This document shows positions 1 to 9,575 of a stretch of 64,000 nucleotides of DNA, one piece after another (the first letter of the stretch is position 1; each line of letters begins with the position of its first letter). Both the position numbers and the translations under genes were made by a program. The stretch is from NCBI RefSeq assembly GCF_018588585.1, contig NZ_JAEUFG010000018.1, positions 23,490-87,489 of the forward strand, written 5' to 3'. Under the pieces are notes generated by a model that ran no database searches, had not been told where the DNA came from, and was given only the letters and a program-made list of their open reading frames with translations. Origin of the DNA: Bacillus sp. SM2101. GTDB taxonomy: Bacteria; Bacillota; Bacilli; Bacillales; SM2101.

Positions 1-44
1 ACAATTAATGCAGAAACTGCCTTTGGTAAATACCATTATACGGT

Positions 45-1388
45 CTAAGATACACCTAGTCCTAGCTCTTTTAATAGATCAAAATAAGTTGGACATGTTT
101 TTGAAACACATCCCGGATTTTCAATCATAATTCCTTCAACACGAGAGCCAATCAGTGATAGAGCCATGGCGACTCTATGGTCATCGTAAGATTGTAATAA
201 TGTTGGGGTTGGTTCTCCTGGATAGACAGTCAAACCATCTTCAAATTCTGTCACTTTAATATTTAGTTTTGAAAGAGATGTACAAATGGCATTTATTCGA
301 TCTGATTCATGATGTCTAATATGAGCTACTTCTTTAATGGTAATTGGTCCGTCAGCAAACGGTGCAATTACTGCAACGGTTAATGCTTGATCTGACATCT
401 CTTTCATGCTAATTTCGAAGCCTCCCTTTAACCTCGGTGGTCCTTGTACTTCGATAAAATTAGCTCCTTTTGTCACCTTACAGCCCATACGAGCCAAAAT
501 ATCAGTTAATTGAATATCAGGCTGCTTCGTTTGATAATTGATATTTGGTATACGTATTCTTCCATTAGTTATCGCAGCTAAAGCTAAGAAATAACTTGCT
601 GTAGATATGTCGGGCTCTATATGAATGTGTTGAGCTACATATCTCTTTGGCTCAATTTTTATATGGCTAAGGTTTTTATCATATTGAATTTCTGCACCGA
701 ATTTTTCCATTAAATCAAGTGTAATATTTACATAGGACTTTTGAACAATGTGATCTAATATTGCTATGTTAACAGTTTCTTTTGCATAAGGTGCAGCTAA
801 CAATAAACCACTAATAAATTGACTTGATAATGCACCCGAAATTGGAATATTTCCTCCTTTAAAGCCTGATCCTTTTACCATTAGAGGATAGTATCCTTCT
901 TGTCCCAAGTATTTTATGCTAGCCTTCGTTTGTAATAGCGCATCTATTAATGGCTTTATAGGCCGCTCACTCATTCTTTTGCTAGCATGTATTTCCCAAG
1001 ATCCCTTATTGGCTATCGCTAACACACCTGGTAAAAATCTTGCAATGGTGCCAGCAGCACCGATGTATAGAGGTTCACCTCTTTCTGACCACATGCCGTT
1101 TAATCCTTCGATTGACACTATATCATCATTAATCGAAATGCCTACCCCTAAATTACGCAATGTTTCTAGGCACCAATACGAATCATCACTTTTTAGTACA
1201 CCTGAAATGACAGATTTCCCAGTAGCTAAAGCACTTAAAATCAATGCTCTATTAGTAAAGCTTTTACTACCTGGGATCGTTACTATACCATTTACGTTAC
1301 CGATTTTTGGAGAAATCTTTATTACATTTTTGTCTTTTAATGAGGACCAAGGAGACCTAGCCTTCATGTCTAATAATGAGTTCTTCAT
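45..1388 (-). CDS. aroA: 3-phosphoshikimate 1-carboxyvinyltransferase (EPSP synthase), E. coli-like
   Basis: Joins phosphoenolpyruvate to shikimate-3-phosphate in the cytoplasmic shikimate pathway. The N-terminal GSKS with the catalytic lysine, SSQF near residue 190, YDDHR and ESDRI are all present. The internal pattern (MSERPI, SSQFISGLLLAAP, KTCPTYFDLLKELG) follows the E. coli/plant class I enzyme rather than the class II type usual in Bacillus. The PEP/glyphosate loop reads GAAGTIARF where E. coli has GNAGTAMRP. I chose the ATG at 1388 because GAGGTGA lies 9 nt upstream; a GTG at 1397 is the alternative. It stands alone and divergent from a LysR gene rather than in an aro/trp operon, so it may be a second, specialised copy. 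The family call is firm; the special role is inferred. Confidence 0.93.
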   Translation of the reverse strand: MKNSLLDMKARSPWSSLKDKNVIKISPKIGNVNGIVTIPGSKSFTNRALILSALATGKSVISGVLKSDDSYWCLETLRNLGVGISINDDIVSIEGLNGMWSERGEPLYIGAAGTIARFLPGVLAIANKGSWEIHASKRMSERPIKPLIDALLQTKASIKYLGQEGYYPLMVKGSGFKGGNIPISGALSSQFISGLLLAAPYAKETVNIAILDHIVQKSYVNITLDLMEKFGAEIQYDKNLSHIKIEPKRYVAQHIHIEPDISTASYFLALAAITNGRIRIPNINYQTKQPDIQLTDILARMGCKVTKGANFIEVQGPPRLKGGFEISMKEMSDQALTVAVIAPFADGPITIKEVAHIRHHESDRINAICTSLSKLNIKVTEFEDGLTVYPGEPTPTLLQSYDDHRVAMALSLIGSRVEGIMIENPGCVSKTCPTYFDLLKELGLGVS

Positions 1389-1484
1389 ATTTTGCACTCA
1401 CCTCATATAATAATTTTTTATCTTACACGTATGTCGCTTCCCGTTTTGTATATTATAATTAACTTCTAGCTATAAATATAATTA

Positions 1485-2438
1485 ATGTTATTTATAGCAA
1501 GTATAGAGGTGATTTATATTATTGAGAATTTAGATTTGTATCGTGTTTTTTATATTACTGCAACAGAAAAAAGTTTTTCACTTGCAGCAAAAAAAATGTT
1601 TTTAACACAACCTAGCGTTAGTCATTCAATAAAACAATTAGAGGAGAAGTTAGATACATTACTGTTTGTAAGAACATCAAAAGGAGTTAGGTTAACCAAA
1701 GAAGGGGAAATGTTATTTCATTTTGTAGAGCAAGCCTTTCATTTTATTGAAAAAGGTGAGAAAAAAGTTAATGAATTAAAAAATTTAATGAGTGGAGAAA
1801 TAAGTATAGGAAGCAGTGATTCTTTATGTAAACATTATTTACTTCCTCATATTAAAACGTTTACTGACAAGTATCCACAAGTTCAAATTCAATTAAAACA
1901 CGGGACGACACCTAATATTATTGAGTTGTTAAAAAAAGGGAAAATTGACCTAGGGATTGTCCACTTGCCAATCGAAGATAATCAAGTGGACGTTACCGAG
2001 TTCATTAATATTCATAGCTGTTTCGTCGTAAGTTCAAAGTATAAGAAGTTATTAAAAAATGAAGTATCATTAAAAGAGCTTTTGACTTATCCACTCATTA
2101 CATTTTCTAAAAACAGTAGCTCTAGGAAGTTTATAGAAGCTTTGTTTAAAAAACATGACTTAACTATTGAACCTGAAATAGAACTAGGGAGTGTAGACTT
2201 GCTCATTGAATGTTCCAAAATTGGTCTAGGGGTTGGGTTCGTGACAAAGGAGTTTGTTACTGAAGAGTTAGAACAAAACTTACTTTATGAAGTGAACTTG
2301 CAGGAAGATATACCGGTTAGGAAACTTGGCATCGTTACATTAAAAAATACGCCTATTTCAGTCGGCTCTAAAAAATTTATAAAATCGATGAAGAAGAAGG
2401 GACTAATTAAAAAGCATCATGAAATGTATATACAATAA
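1485..2438 (+). CDS. LysR-family transcriptional regulator
   Basis: Standard LysR size. The N-terminal winged HTH reads FSLAAKKMFLTQPSVSHSIKQLEE, followed by TKEG, and the C-terminal two-lobed effector domain begins near GEISIGSSDS. Divergent from the EPSP synthase gene with about 95 bp between them, the usual arrangement for a LysR protein and its target. The start is unclear: ATG 1485 has no good ribosome site, while AGAGGTGA at 1505-1512 points to initiation near the conserved IENLDLYRVF, where the only in-frame codons are GTG 1509 or a rare ATT. The effector cannot be told from the sequence. Confidence 0.9.
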   Translation: MLFIASIEVIYIIENLDLYRVFYITATEKSFSLAAKKMFLTQPSVSHSIKQLEEKLDTLLFVRTSKGVRLTKEGEMLFHFVEQAFHFIEKGEKKVNELKNLMSGEISIGSSDSLCKHYLLPHIKTFTDKYPQVQIQLKHGTTPNIIELLKKGKIDLGIVHLPIEDNQVDVTEFINIHSCFVVSSKYKKLLKNEVSLKELLTYPLITFSKNSSSRKFIEALFKKHDLTIEPEIELGSVDLLIECSKIGLGVGFVTKEFVTEELEQNLLYEVNLQEDIPVRKLGIVTLKNTPISVGSKKFIKSMKKKGLIKKHHEMYIQ

Positions 2439-2715
2439 AATTGACATTTGCATGTAGTAGAGGATTTTTTATAACTACCATATCACCTCATCGATTCACA
2501 ATTAAACAAGCTATCGCTCGGGTAACATTAAGAATGATGTATTGATGGAGCTAACTACAAAAGAATGTGCATACATTCTTAAGTCCTGAGACTGAGATCT
2601 ATACTAGGGGTTGTTATTTTTTTTATCCATATGCTTCAGATGAACAGAAGGCTTAGCTTGCTGTTATTGTATGTAATACATTACAAACAAAAGATCAATT
2701 ACCTTGGCTACTACT

Positions 2716-2751
2716 AGAGGACGACCTATTAATAAGTCGTCCTCTGTCTTT
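2716..2751 (+). terminator. Hairpin terminator between lysR and ald
   Basis: A perfect 10-bp stem, AGAGGACGAC with GTCGTCCTCT, followed by a T-rich tail. It is the only structured element in the 330 bp between the LysR gene and the 3' end of ald; I see no gene in the rest of that gap. Confidence 0.7.
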
Positions 2752-2768
2752 TATATATACATCTGTTG

Positions 2769-3902
2769 TTAAATAGTTGTTAATTCTTTATTGAGTGCTT
2801 GATCAACTGAAATGTACTCGTATCCTAAGTCTTTTGCGACTGCTTCATATGTTACCGAACCGTTCGCAACATTCACACCAAGTTTTAAAGACGTATTATC
2901 TGCGATTGCTTTTCCGACGCCTTTATTAGCAATTTGTAACGCATACGGAACTGTTACATTCGTTAAAGCGATCGTAGATGTACGCGGTACAGCACCAGGC
3001 ATGTTTGCAACTGCATAGTGGACAACGCCGTGTTTCGTATATGTTGGATTATCATGTGTTGTAATATGGTCAACTGTTTCAAAAATCCCACCTTGATCAA
3101 TTGCAACATCAACAATAACAGAACCTGGTTTCATCGTAGCAACCATGTCTTCTGTAACTAGTTTGGGAGCTTTCGCACCAGGAATCAAAACAGCCCCGAT
3201 AACTAGATCGGATTCTCTTACTGCTTCTGCGATATTTAACGGATTCGACATTAAAGTTTGTATGCTATTTCCGAAAAGGTCATCCAATTGGCGAAGACGT
3301 TCTGGGCTTAAATCAATTATCGTTACATCAGCACCAAGTCCAGCAGCAATTTTTGCCGCATTTGTGCCGACTACGCCACCACCGATGACAGTAACTTTTC
3401 CGCGTGAAACACCTGGAACTCCACCGAGGAGAATACCTTTTCCGCCTTTCGGTTTTTCTAAGAATTGCGCACCTATTTGTGAGCTCATGCGCCCAGCAAC
3501 CTCACTCATCGGTGTTAATAACGGTAATGTGCGATTTACTTCAACTGTTTCATAAGCAATCGCTGTTACTTTTTTATCAACAAGAGCTCGTGCAAGTTCT
3601 GGTTCTGCAGCAAGGTGAAGGTATGTGAATAAGATTAAGCCTTCGCGAAAGTAATTGTATTCAGAAGGAAGTGGTTCTTTGACTTTCATAATCATATCTG
3701 CGCTGTCCCATACCTTAAGAGCAGAATCAATTATTTGTGCGCCAGATGCTTTGTAATCTTCATTTGTGAATCCGCTTCCAACGCCTGCATTCATTTCAAC
3801 TAATACACTATGCCCTGCATTCGTTAATGCTATAACTCCAGCTGGAGTGATTGCAACACGGTTCTCATTGTTTTTAATCTCCTTAGGTACCCCTATAATC
3901 AT
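2769..3902 (-). CDS. ald: Alanine dehydrogenase
   Basis: NAD-dependent interconversion of L-alanine and pyruvate plus ammonia, used for alanine catabolism and in sporulating Bacillus. From [10 protein letters not shown] it is 377 residues, the normal family length. The Rossmann motif [10 protein letters not shown], the pyruvate-binding lysine in MKVKEPLP, the catalytic histidine in YLHLA and the aspartate in VDVAIDQGG are present. The start at 3902 follows AAGGGGGAT at good spacing; the nine-residue upstream extension is unlikely. The likely activator gene adeR lies just upstream on the same strand. Confidence 0.97.
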   Translation of the reverse strand: MIIGVPKEIKNNENRVAITPAGVIALTNAGHSVLVEMNAGVGSGFTNEDYKASGAQIIDSALKVWDSADMIMKVKEPLPSEYNYFREGLILFTYLHLAAEPELARALVDKKVTAIAYETVEVNRTLPLLTPMSEVAGRMSSQIGAQFLEKPKGGKGILLGGVPGVSRGKVTVIGGGVVGTNAAKIAAGLGADVTIIDLSPERLRQLDDLFGNSIQTLMSNPLNIAEAVRESDLVIGAVLIPGAKAPKLVTEDMVATMKPGSVIVDVAIDQGGIFETVDHITTHDNPTYTKHGVVHYAVANMPGAVPRTSTIALTNVTVPYALQIANKGVGKAIADNTSLKLGVNVANGSVTYEAVAKDLGYEYISVDQALNKELTTI

Positions 3903-4012
3903 CCTTTTATCCCCCTTGATAAATGTCACTAAATAACATGATCATATATTTAAGGTTAGTATAAATGTAAAAAAATATTTTTTCTTTGTGTAAAAACAAA
4001 AATGTAAAATTG

Positions 4013-4090
4013 ACCATTTGTGGATTTCCACAAATGGTTTGAGGTCTGTCCCTCACTACTTTAAAAACTTTAGGTAGTGAGGGGCAGACC
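4013..4090. repeat. Two adjacent hairpins at the 3' end of adeR
   Basis: The first hairpin (4014-4037) pairs CCATTTGTGGA with TCCACAAATGG. The second (4043-4090) has 17-bp arms, GGTCTGTCCCTCACTAC against its near-perfect complement, and ends two bases before the adeR stop. It probably terminates adeR on the minus strand. The GGTCTG-CCC outer arm recurs in a larger hairpin at 35040-35127. Confidence 0.7.
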
Positions 4091-4091
4091 C

Positions 4092-5333
4092 TTACATTAA
4101 GCGGCTTAATTTCATTTCGATATAGAGGGTAAGTTTTTGGATGGGATCCTTTAGATTTATATCGCCAATCGCTGAAATACGTTTTAATCGGTAAGATAAT
4201 GTGTTGACGTGAATATGGAGATGTTTTGCTGTTTCATTAATATTCCCGTCAAAATCTAAATAAGCTTCTAATGTCTGAAGTAAGTGGTTATTTTGTTGGC
4301 GATCATATTCTACAAGCTTGTTTATTGAATGATTCTCAATACCATCCTTACGTTTCTTTTCTAATAAAATATCAAAGTATTGATAGATGCCAATATCCTG
4401 GTAACTTAAAATCTTATTCATTTCATTAGGATAACGTTCCTTTAGATCAAGTACATTTAGCGCTTCTCTATAGCTGGTTTCAACTTTTTCATACTTATCA
4501 TAAATGTGTCCTGCGCTTCCAATAATATTTGTGACGTTGAAGCGTTCTTTCATTAGTTTTATAAAAAGTTCGATAAAGTTAGTCAGTCCATGTTTTTGCT
4601 CGTTGTTCTCTTCCTTAGGTGATGTGAATAATATTAATTTATTATAATCAATAGTGTAAAAAATAATTTTTACACGTTGTGACGTAGTTAAAATATATGT
4701 AATGTTTTTTTCTACATTATGATCAATACTGCTTTCAAATTGAAATACGATGATTGAAAATAATTTAGGTGGATTTAGTTGTAATTGAAAGAACTCTTGG
4801 TCGATTTCATCCTTTGATAACATATGACCAGTTAATAACTTCCAATAAAATTCTTGATAGCCCTCTTTGTTTTGTTGTTTACGAATTTGGAGCTGTAACA
4901 GATGATTCTTTGCTAATTGTGCCATTTGTTGTAAATAAACCAAGTCATCTTCAGCTAGGGGATTCTCTACTTCTAATGCCCAAATAAAGCCTAATACTTC
5001 TTTGTTTTTGCGAATCGAAATTGCGACACGTGATCCTAAACCTACTTCACTGATACTTTTAACACGCAGCGGTTCGTCCCCTGCTAATAAAGCAGGAATT
5101 ACACCGTTTTTCCATAGACTGTTAATAATTTTTTCAGGAACTCTTCTTCCAATGATTGTCTTAATTCTTGCTGGGTCTGTTCGTTCATCATGTGTGCTAT
5201 AAGCTATTAAACGGTGGTTAGCATCCTCAATGGTTATAGGGCATTGAAGTACGTCACTTATATGATCAACGAACGATTCCATATCACCTAGTACACCTTT
5301 ATATGAATGGTTTTTAGAAGAATAACCTGTCAT
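4092..5333 (-). CDS. adeR: PucR-type transcriptional activator, AdeR-like
   Basis: The C-terminal PucR helix-turn-helix (DGNINETAKHLHIHVNTLSYRL) follows a GGDEF-like central domain and an N-terminal sensory region beginning MESFVDHISDVLQCPITIEDANHRLIAY. AdeR activates ald in B. subtilis, and this gene lies directly upstream of ald on the same strand, which supports the name. I prefer the ATG at 5333, preceded by AGGAG, over the ATG ten codons earlier. Separated from ald by paired hairpins, so transcribed at least partly on its own. Confidence 0.88.
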   Translation of the reverse strand: MTGYSSKNHSYKGVLGDMESFVDHISDVLQCPITIEDANHRLIAYSTHDERTDPARIKTIIGRRVPEKIINSLWKNGVIPALLAGDEPLRVKSISEVGLGSRVAISIRKNKEVLGFIWALEVENPLAEDDLVYLQQMAQLAKNHLLQLQIRKQQNKEGYQEFYWKLLTGHMLSKDEIDQEFFQLQLNPPKLFSIIVFQFESSIDHNVEKNITYILTTSQRVKIIFYTIDYNKLILFTSPKEENNEQKHGLTNFIELFIKLMKERFNVTNIIGSAGHIYDKYEKVETSYREALNVLDLKERYPNEMNKILSYQDIGIYQYFDILLEKKRKDGIENHSINKLVEYDRQQNNHLLQTLEAYLDFDGNINETAKHLHIHVNTLSYRLKRISAIGDINLKDPIQKLTLYIEMKLSRLM

Positions 5334-5516
5334 ACAATCGCTCCTATTCATAATATTTCTCATATGATTTCATAAGGAAAAGCAGTATGCCTTAAATATA
5401 ACTAAAGCTAATGAAATATTATGTTATTTGCATATATTTTAATTGATTAGAAGGATTAATTCTATGTGTAGTCAAAATAAAATATAACAAAGTGAAAATT
5501 TTGCCGAGGGGATGTT

Positions 5517-6449
5517 ATGATGCACGTTGCAACCTTTACTTATTCAGCAACCGATAGTGAGCAGATTTATGCTAAAAAATGGATTCCTGAACTATCCGAG
5601 TACCGAAGAGGAATTGTCCAAATTGCGCATGGTATGGCAGAACATATTGGGAGGTATGATAAATTTGCTCAGGCGCTCGTCAATGAGGGATATATTGTTT
5701 ATGGCAATGATCATCGAGGTCATGGACAAACTGCAAATAATGAAGAGGACATTGGATATTTTGCAGATAGAAACGGCTTTGATTTAGTTGTAGAGGACAT
5801 GTTTTATCTCACAAACCTGATCAAGGAACAACATGAACAACTTCCAATATTTTTATTTGGTCACAGCATGGGATCGTTTTTATCTAGAAGATTTATACAA
5901 TTACATGGTGAAGAGATCACCGGTGTAATACTTTCTGGGACTGGCGGCGACCCTGGAATCTTGGGGAAAATTGGGGCGAGATTAGCAAAAAGCGAAATGA
6001 CTAGGAAAGGACTGCGTCACCGTAGCAAACGGTTAGATAAACTTTCTTTTGGTAGCTATAATAAATCATTTAAACCGACACGAACTGATTTTGATTGGCT
6101 ATCCCGGGATCAACAAGAAGTTGATAAATATGTTGACGATGCTTTATGTGGTGGAGTATTTACTTCTAGTTTCTTTTATGATTTATTAACAGGGCTTGAG
6201 GTTATTCATAGAAAAGATAATATTTTAAAAATACGAAAAGATTTACCGATATACTTATTTTCGGGTGCAAAGGATCCCGTGGGTAATTTTTCGAAAGGTG
6301 TATCGAAAGTATATGAAGCGTATAAGGCAGCAGGTATTGAAGACGTTACTTATAAGTTATATAAAGATGGACGGCATGAAATGTTGAATGAAACAAACCG
6401 GGATGAGGTGTATGAAGATATTATTACATGGCTTATAAAGCATACGTGA
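5517..6449 (+). CDS. Alpha/beta hydrolase, lysophospholipase/monoacylglycerol lipase type
   Basis: Serine aminopeptidase S33/hydrolase-4 family. The nucleophile elbow GHSMGS lies near residue 117, an HG oxyanion region (QIAHGMAEHIGRYD) precedes it, the acidic residue is in FSGAKDPVG and the catalytic histidine in DGRHEML. There is no signal peptide, so cytoplasmic. The start is supported by GAGGGGATG; two adjacent ATGs are possible. The substrate is probably an acylglycerol or lysolipid but is not shown by the sequence. Confidence 0.9.
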   Translation: MMHVATFTYSATDSEQIYAKKWIPELSEYRRGIVQIAHGMAEHIGRYDKFAQALVNEGYIVYGNDHRGHGQTANNEEDIGYFADRNGFDLVVEDMFYLTNLIKEQHEQLPIFLFGHSMGSFLSRRFIQLHGEEITGVILSGTGGDPGILGKIGARLAKSEMTRKGLRHRSKRLDKLSFGSYNKSFKPTRTDFDWLSRDQQEVDKYVDDALCGGVFTSSFFYDLLTGLEVIHRKDNILKIRKDLPIYLFSGAKDPVGNFSKGVSKVYEAYKAAGIEDVTYKLYKDGRHEMLNETNRDEVYEDIITWLIKHT

Positions 6450-6563
6450 ATTAGAGGATGCAACGATGTTAAAACAAATAATCGTTAACATAAATAAAGT
6501 AGTTCATATTGGAAATTATTAATTATAATCCAACTGAACTACTTGATGTTAAGGTATTTGTTC

Positions 6564-7646
6564 TTATTTAGATAACCTAGCTTCTACTAAATCTTCAAGC
6601 GTAGTTTTCATGACGGCTACAATTGGTACTGCAATGAACATCCCTATTACACCAAATGTACCACCACCGATTATAATAGCTAAAATGATCCATACTGGGC
6701 TTAAGCCAACTTTATCACCCAAAATTTTTGGTCCTAAATAGTAACCATCAAATTGCTGAAGTGCAAAGATGAAAATGGCTACCCATAGTGCTTGGATTGG
6801 ATCACTAAATAATGTAATGATAACAGCTGGTACCATTCCAATGAATGGACCAAAATATGGAATCATATTAGTAATACCTACAATTAAGCTGATTAATAGT
6901 GCATACGGTACATTTAATATTAAAAGTCCTATAAAACATAATATTCCTATAATAAGGGAGTCTAACAATTTTCCAACTAGAAACTTTGAGAAAACTTCAT
7001 CTAAATGACTGAAAAATTGTAGAACAGATTTCGCATAGCGTTCAGAGAGTAATGCTTTAACCAATTTTTTTGCTCCGGCACCAAAAGCCTCTTTGTCTTT
7101 TAGCATATAGATCGAAATAATAATTCCTATTAAAATATTGAAAGCTGTGGATGTAAGGGATATTAACCAGTCAGCAAGCTTATTTAAAAACAAACTAGTA
7201 TATTCCCCAATTTTCAAAAATAGATCATTAGTATATGTATTTACATTAGACGTAATACCGTATTTTTCTAACAGTTCATTCTCAACGATATATTTTGTTA
7301 TCCATTTGTTTGTATCTTCTATATATTTAGGTAGGTTGCTAATTAGGTTACCTATATTATCAATAATAATTGGCGTTATAAAAGTGAAGATTAAGCCTAT
7401 AAATGAAAAGAATAACAAATAAACAGTAGTAATACTTATAATGCGGTTTACTTTGAACTTTCCTTCAAAATAATCAACTAGCGCCTTTAATAAATAAGCA
7501 ATTCCAAAGGCGACAAAAAATGGAGAGAGTAACGATAAAAATGAAGAGACCGTCAGCTTCACCAATTCATAATTATCTACAAATTTCCATAATACTAATG
7601 CTGCGAATAAAAACAGCAAATATTGATACCACTTACGATCCTTCAA
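6564..7646 (-). CDS. AI-2E family transporter (PF01594-type permease)
   Basis: Polytopic membrane protein of 360 residues with the family's typical 6-8 hydrophobic segments and the signatures NMIPYFGPFIGMVPA and LGPKILGDKVGLSP. Members export autoinducer-2 or carry out Na+/H+ exchange; which one applies cannot be decided here. The start is TTG with AGGGAGA 8 nt upstream. Confidence 0.9.
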   Translation of the reverse strand: MKDRKWYQYLLFLFAALVLWKFVDNYELVKLTVSSFLSLLSPFFVAFGIAYLLKALVDYFEGKFKVNRIISITTVYLLFFSFIGLIFTFITPIIIDNIGNLISNLPKYIEDTNKWITKYIVENELLEKYGITSNVNTYTNDLFLKIGEYTSLFLNKLADWLISLTSTAFNILIGIIISIYMLKDKEAFGAGAKKLVKALLSERYAKSVLQFFSHLDEVFSKFLVGKLLDSLIIGILCFIGLLILNVPYALLISLIVGITNMIPYFGPFIGMVPAVIITLFSDPIQALWVAIFIFALQQFDGYYLGPKILGDKVGLSPVWIILAIIIGGGTFGVIGMFIAVPIVAVMKTTLEDLVEARLSK

Positions 7647-8074
7647 TGCACAAATCTCCCTACAATTATTTTATGTACTTCTATATTAGACTGTTTTATC
7701 GCAATAGTCCATTTATCTGCAAAACGACATTGTACAAAGTTGTTTTTGCATAAATTGTTACTTTTTACTAAAGGATAAACACGATTACGTATAGCATTCT
7801 TGATATCATTTCTACCATCAAATAAAGAGGCTCGAACCAAGCCCACCTTTCTTTCCATTTTCGTTAAATAGAAAAGACCCTTTTACTAATTTAAGCAGTG
7901 GCAATAATTGAGACTATTTTCGTGCTAAGAAATATACTTATTATGCCACTAGAATTGAATCTGTGTTTTTTATAAAAATGACAATCGAATAAAACAGCAA
8001 AAAAATTGCAATAAAGTTATTAAAGAAACCTAATATTTTCGACTTGAAAAAAGTTAAAGGATTAAAACAGCAAC
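7647..8074. other. Intergenic region, no convincing gene
   Basis: 428 bp between divergent genes. An open frame of 71 codons on the minus strand (7643-7858) overlaps the permease start and resembles no family I know. No clear terminator or repeat. Confidence 0.5.
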
Positions 8075-8929
8075 ATGACGAATATTATTAAACTTAGTAG
8101 AATGGGGGGATACGAAATAAAACAGGATGTAGTTAGTTTCTATAATCAAATGGCATGGAATGAGAAAGCTTACGAAGCTTGGTTTGCAAGATATGGCACA
8201 CCGAAAGAGTACGCTTTACGGTTAAAGAAAAATCCAGAAAATAAAGTATCTCACTACTTAAGGTTTATGGGTGACGTAAAAGGTAAAAAGCTAGCAAATT
8301 TATTAGGATCTAAAGGTAATAATGCTGTGTGTTTTGCATTATTAGGTGCTGAAGTAACCGTTGTTGATATTTCAGAAGAAAATAAAAAATATGCAGTAGA
8401 GTTGGCATACGAAGCTAATGTGAACATCAAGTACATCGTTTCAGATGTATTAGCAATTCCAGATGAAAAAAAGCTAGCAGAGAACGATTTCATTTTGCTA
8501 GAATTAGGAGTGCTGCACTATTTCATTGATTTAGAACCTTTATTTAAGCTTGTCTTCCAATCACTCAAATATGGGGGGAAGTTGATACTTAGAGACTATC
8601 ACCCAATCGTATCGAAGTTGCTCCAAGGAGAAAATGAACTGAAAGCTGCGGGAGATTATTTTCAAGAAGAAGTAATAGACGAAGATGTTGCATATCGGGT
8701 CTTATTACCTGAAAATCATCGTAACACGTTAAACAAAGTGAAGATTCGCAGGTGGAATATAGGAGAAGTCGTGACAGCTGTCTCACAAGCTGGCTTCATA
8801 ATAAACTGTTTAGAAGAAGAAAAGGGAATCAAATGGGCGATGCCATATGATTCAGATGATGGAATTGAAAATAGGATTCCGGGATTATTCACTTTGGTTG
8901 CTTCTAATCAAAATATTAAAGAATTTTGA
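8075..8929 (+). CDS. Class I SAM-dependent methyltransferase
   Basis: SAM-binding signature near residues 68-90 (LANLLGSKGNNAVCFALLGAEVTVVDIS), acidic loop VVDISEEN, then VLAIPDEKKLAENDFILLELGVLHYF as motif II/III. The substrate is unknown. The start at 8075 has only a weak ribosome site (AAAGGA). Its stop codon overlaps the SigW-type promoter of the next operon. Confidence 0.85.
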   Translation: MTNIIKLSRMGGYEIKQDVVSFYNQMAWNEKAYEAWFARYGTPKEYALRLKKNPENKVSHYLRFMGDVKGKKLANLLGSKGNNAVCFALLGAEVTVVDISEENKKYAVELAYEANVNIKYIVSDVLAIPDEKKLAENDFILLELGVLHYFIDLEPLFKLVFQSLKYGGKLILRDYHPIVSKLLQGENELKAAGDYFQEEVIDEDVAYRVLLPENHRNTLNKVKIRRWNIGEVVTAVSQAGFIINCLEEEKGIKWAMPYDSDDGIENRIPGLFTLVASNQNIKEF

Positions 8930-8952
8930 AACTATTCTTGCATAAGATCGTA
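8927..8952 (+). promoter_or_regulatory. SigW-type ECF promoter for nfeD-flotillin
   Basis: TGAAAC at 8927-8932, exactly 16 nt, then CGTA at 8949-8952, matching the SigW consensus TGAAAC-N16-CGTA. It sits 35 bp before nfeD. The B. subtilis equivalent yuaF-floT is a SigW target, so an envelope-stress promoter fits. The first three bases are also the stop codon of the preceding gene. Confidence 0.85.
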
Positions 8953-8987
8953 TTATTAATTAGGCAGCCTAAAGAAAGGAGGAAAAA

Positions 8988-9530
8988 ATGATGGAGGTTA
9001 TGGGATATCCCTTACAAACTATTTATTTGTATTGTTTAATCGGTGGAGGCATATTAACGGTTATTTATATTTTATTTGGTGATATTCTTGATGGAATATT
9101 GGATGTTGATCCCGGAGGATATTTAAATCCATCTTTGTTGTTATCATTTTTCACTATTTTTAGTGCAGCAGGATACTTATTAGAAAGGTTAACTTCCCTT
9201 ACAAGTATTGTTTCAGCAATTATATCTTTTGTTACGGCTCTTGTTTGTTCAATCATCTTGCATTTATTTGTTTTTGTACCATTAAAGTCAGCTGAAAGTT
9301 CCATTACTATATCTGAAGACGATTTAAAGGGGAGAATTGGTAAGGTTATTATTTCAATTCCAAAAGGTGGCTATGGAGAGGTAATATTAGAAGGTAAGAG
9401 TGGCAATATCGCAAAATCTGCACAGAGCTTTGATGAAAAGCCGATTGCTTCTGAACAGCAAGTCATTATCATTGATGTCAAATCCGGCGTATTACAAGTA
9501 GCACCTTATGAGGAAAATTATGAGTTTTAA
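8988..9530 (+). CDS. NfeD-like membrane protein (YuaF type)
   Basis: 180 residues: three or four N-terminal membrane segments, then a C-terminal OB-fold NfeD domain (DLKGRIGKVIISIPKGGYGEVILEGKSG). NfeD proteins partner with flotillins in lipid microdomains and affect membrane fluidity. A strong AAGGAGG ribosome site precedes the start. Forms an operon with the flotillin 45 bp downstream. Confidence 0.93.
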   Translation: MMEVMGYPLQTIYLYCLIGGGILTVIYILFGDILDGILDVDPGGYLNPSLLLSFFTIFSAAGYLLERLTSLTSIVSAIISFVTALVCSIILHLFVFVPLKSAESSITISEDDLKGRIGKVIISIPKGGYGEVILEGKSGNIAKSAQSFDEKPIASEQQVIIIDVKSGVLQVAPYEENYEF

Positions 9531-9575
9531 AAATAAATTTATTGTAAGATAGAAAATAATAGAGGAGGAGATAAT

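Noticed and set aside
7643..7858. 71-codon minus-strand frame before the AI-2E permease
   Set aside because: No ribosome site, overlaps the permease start and its Shine-Dalgarno region, no recognisable family.
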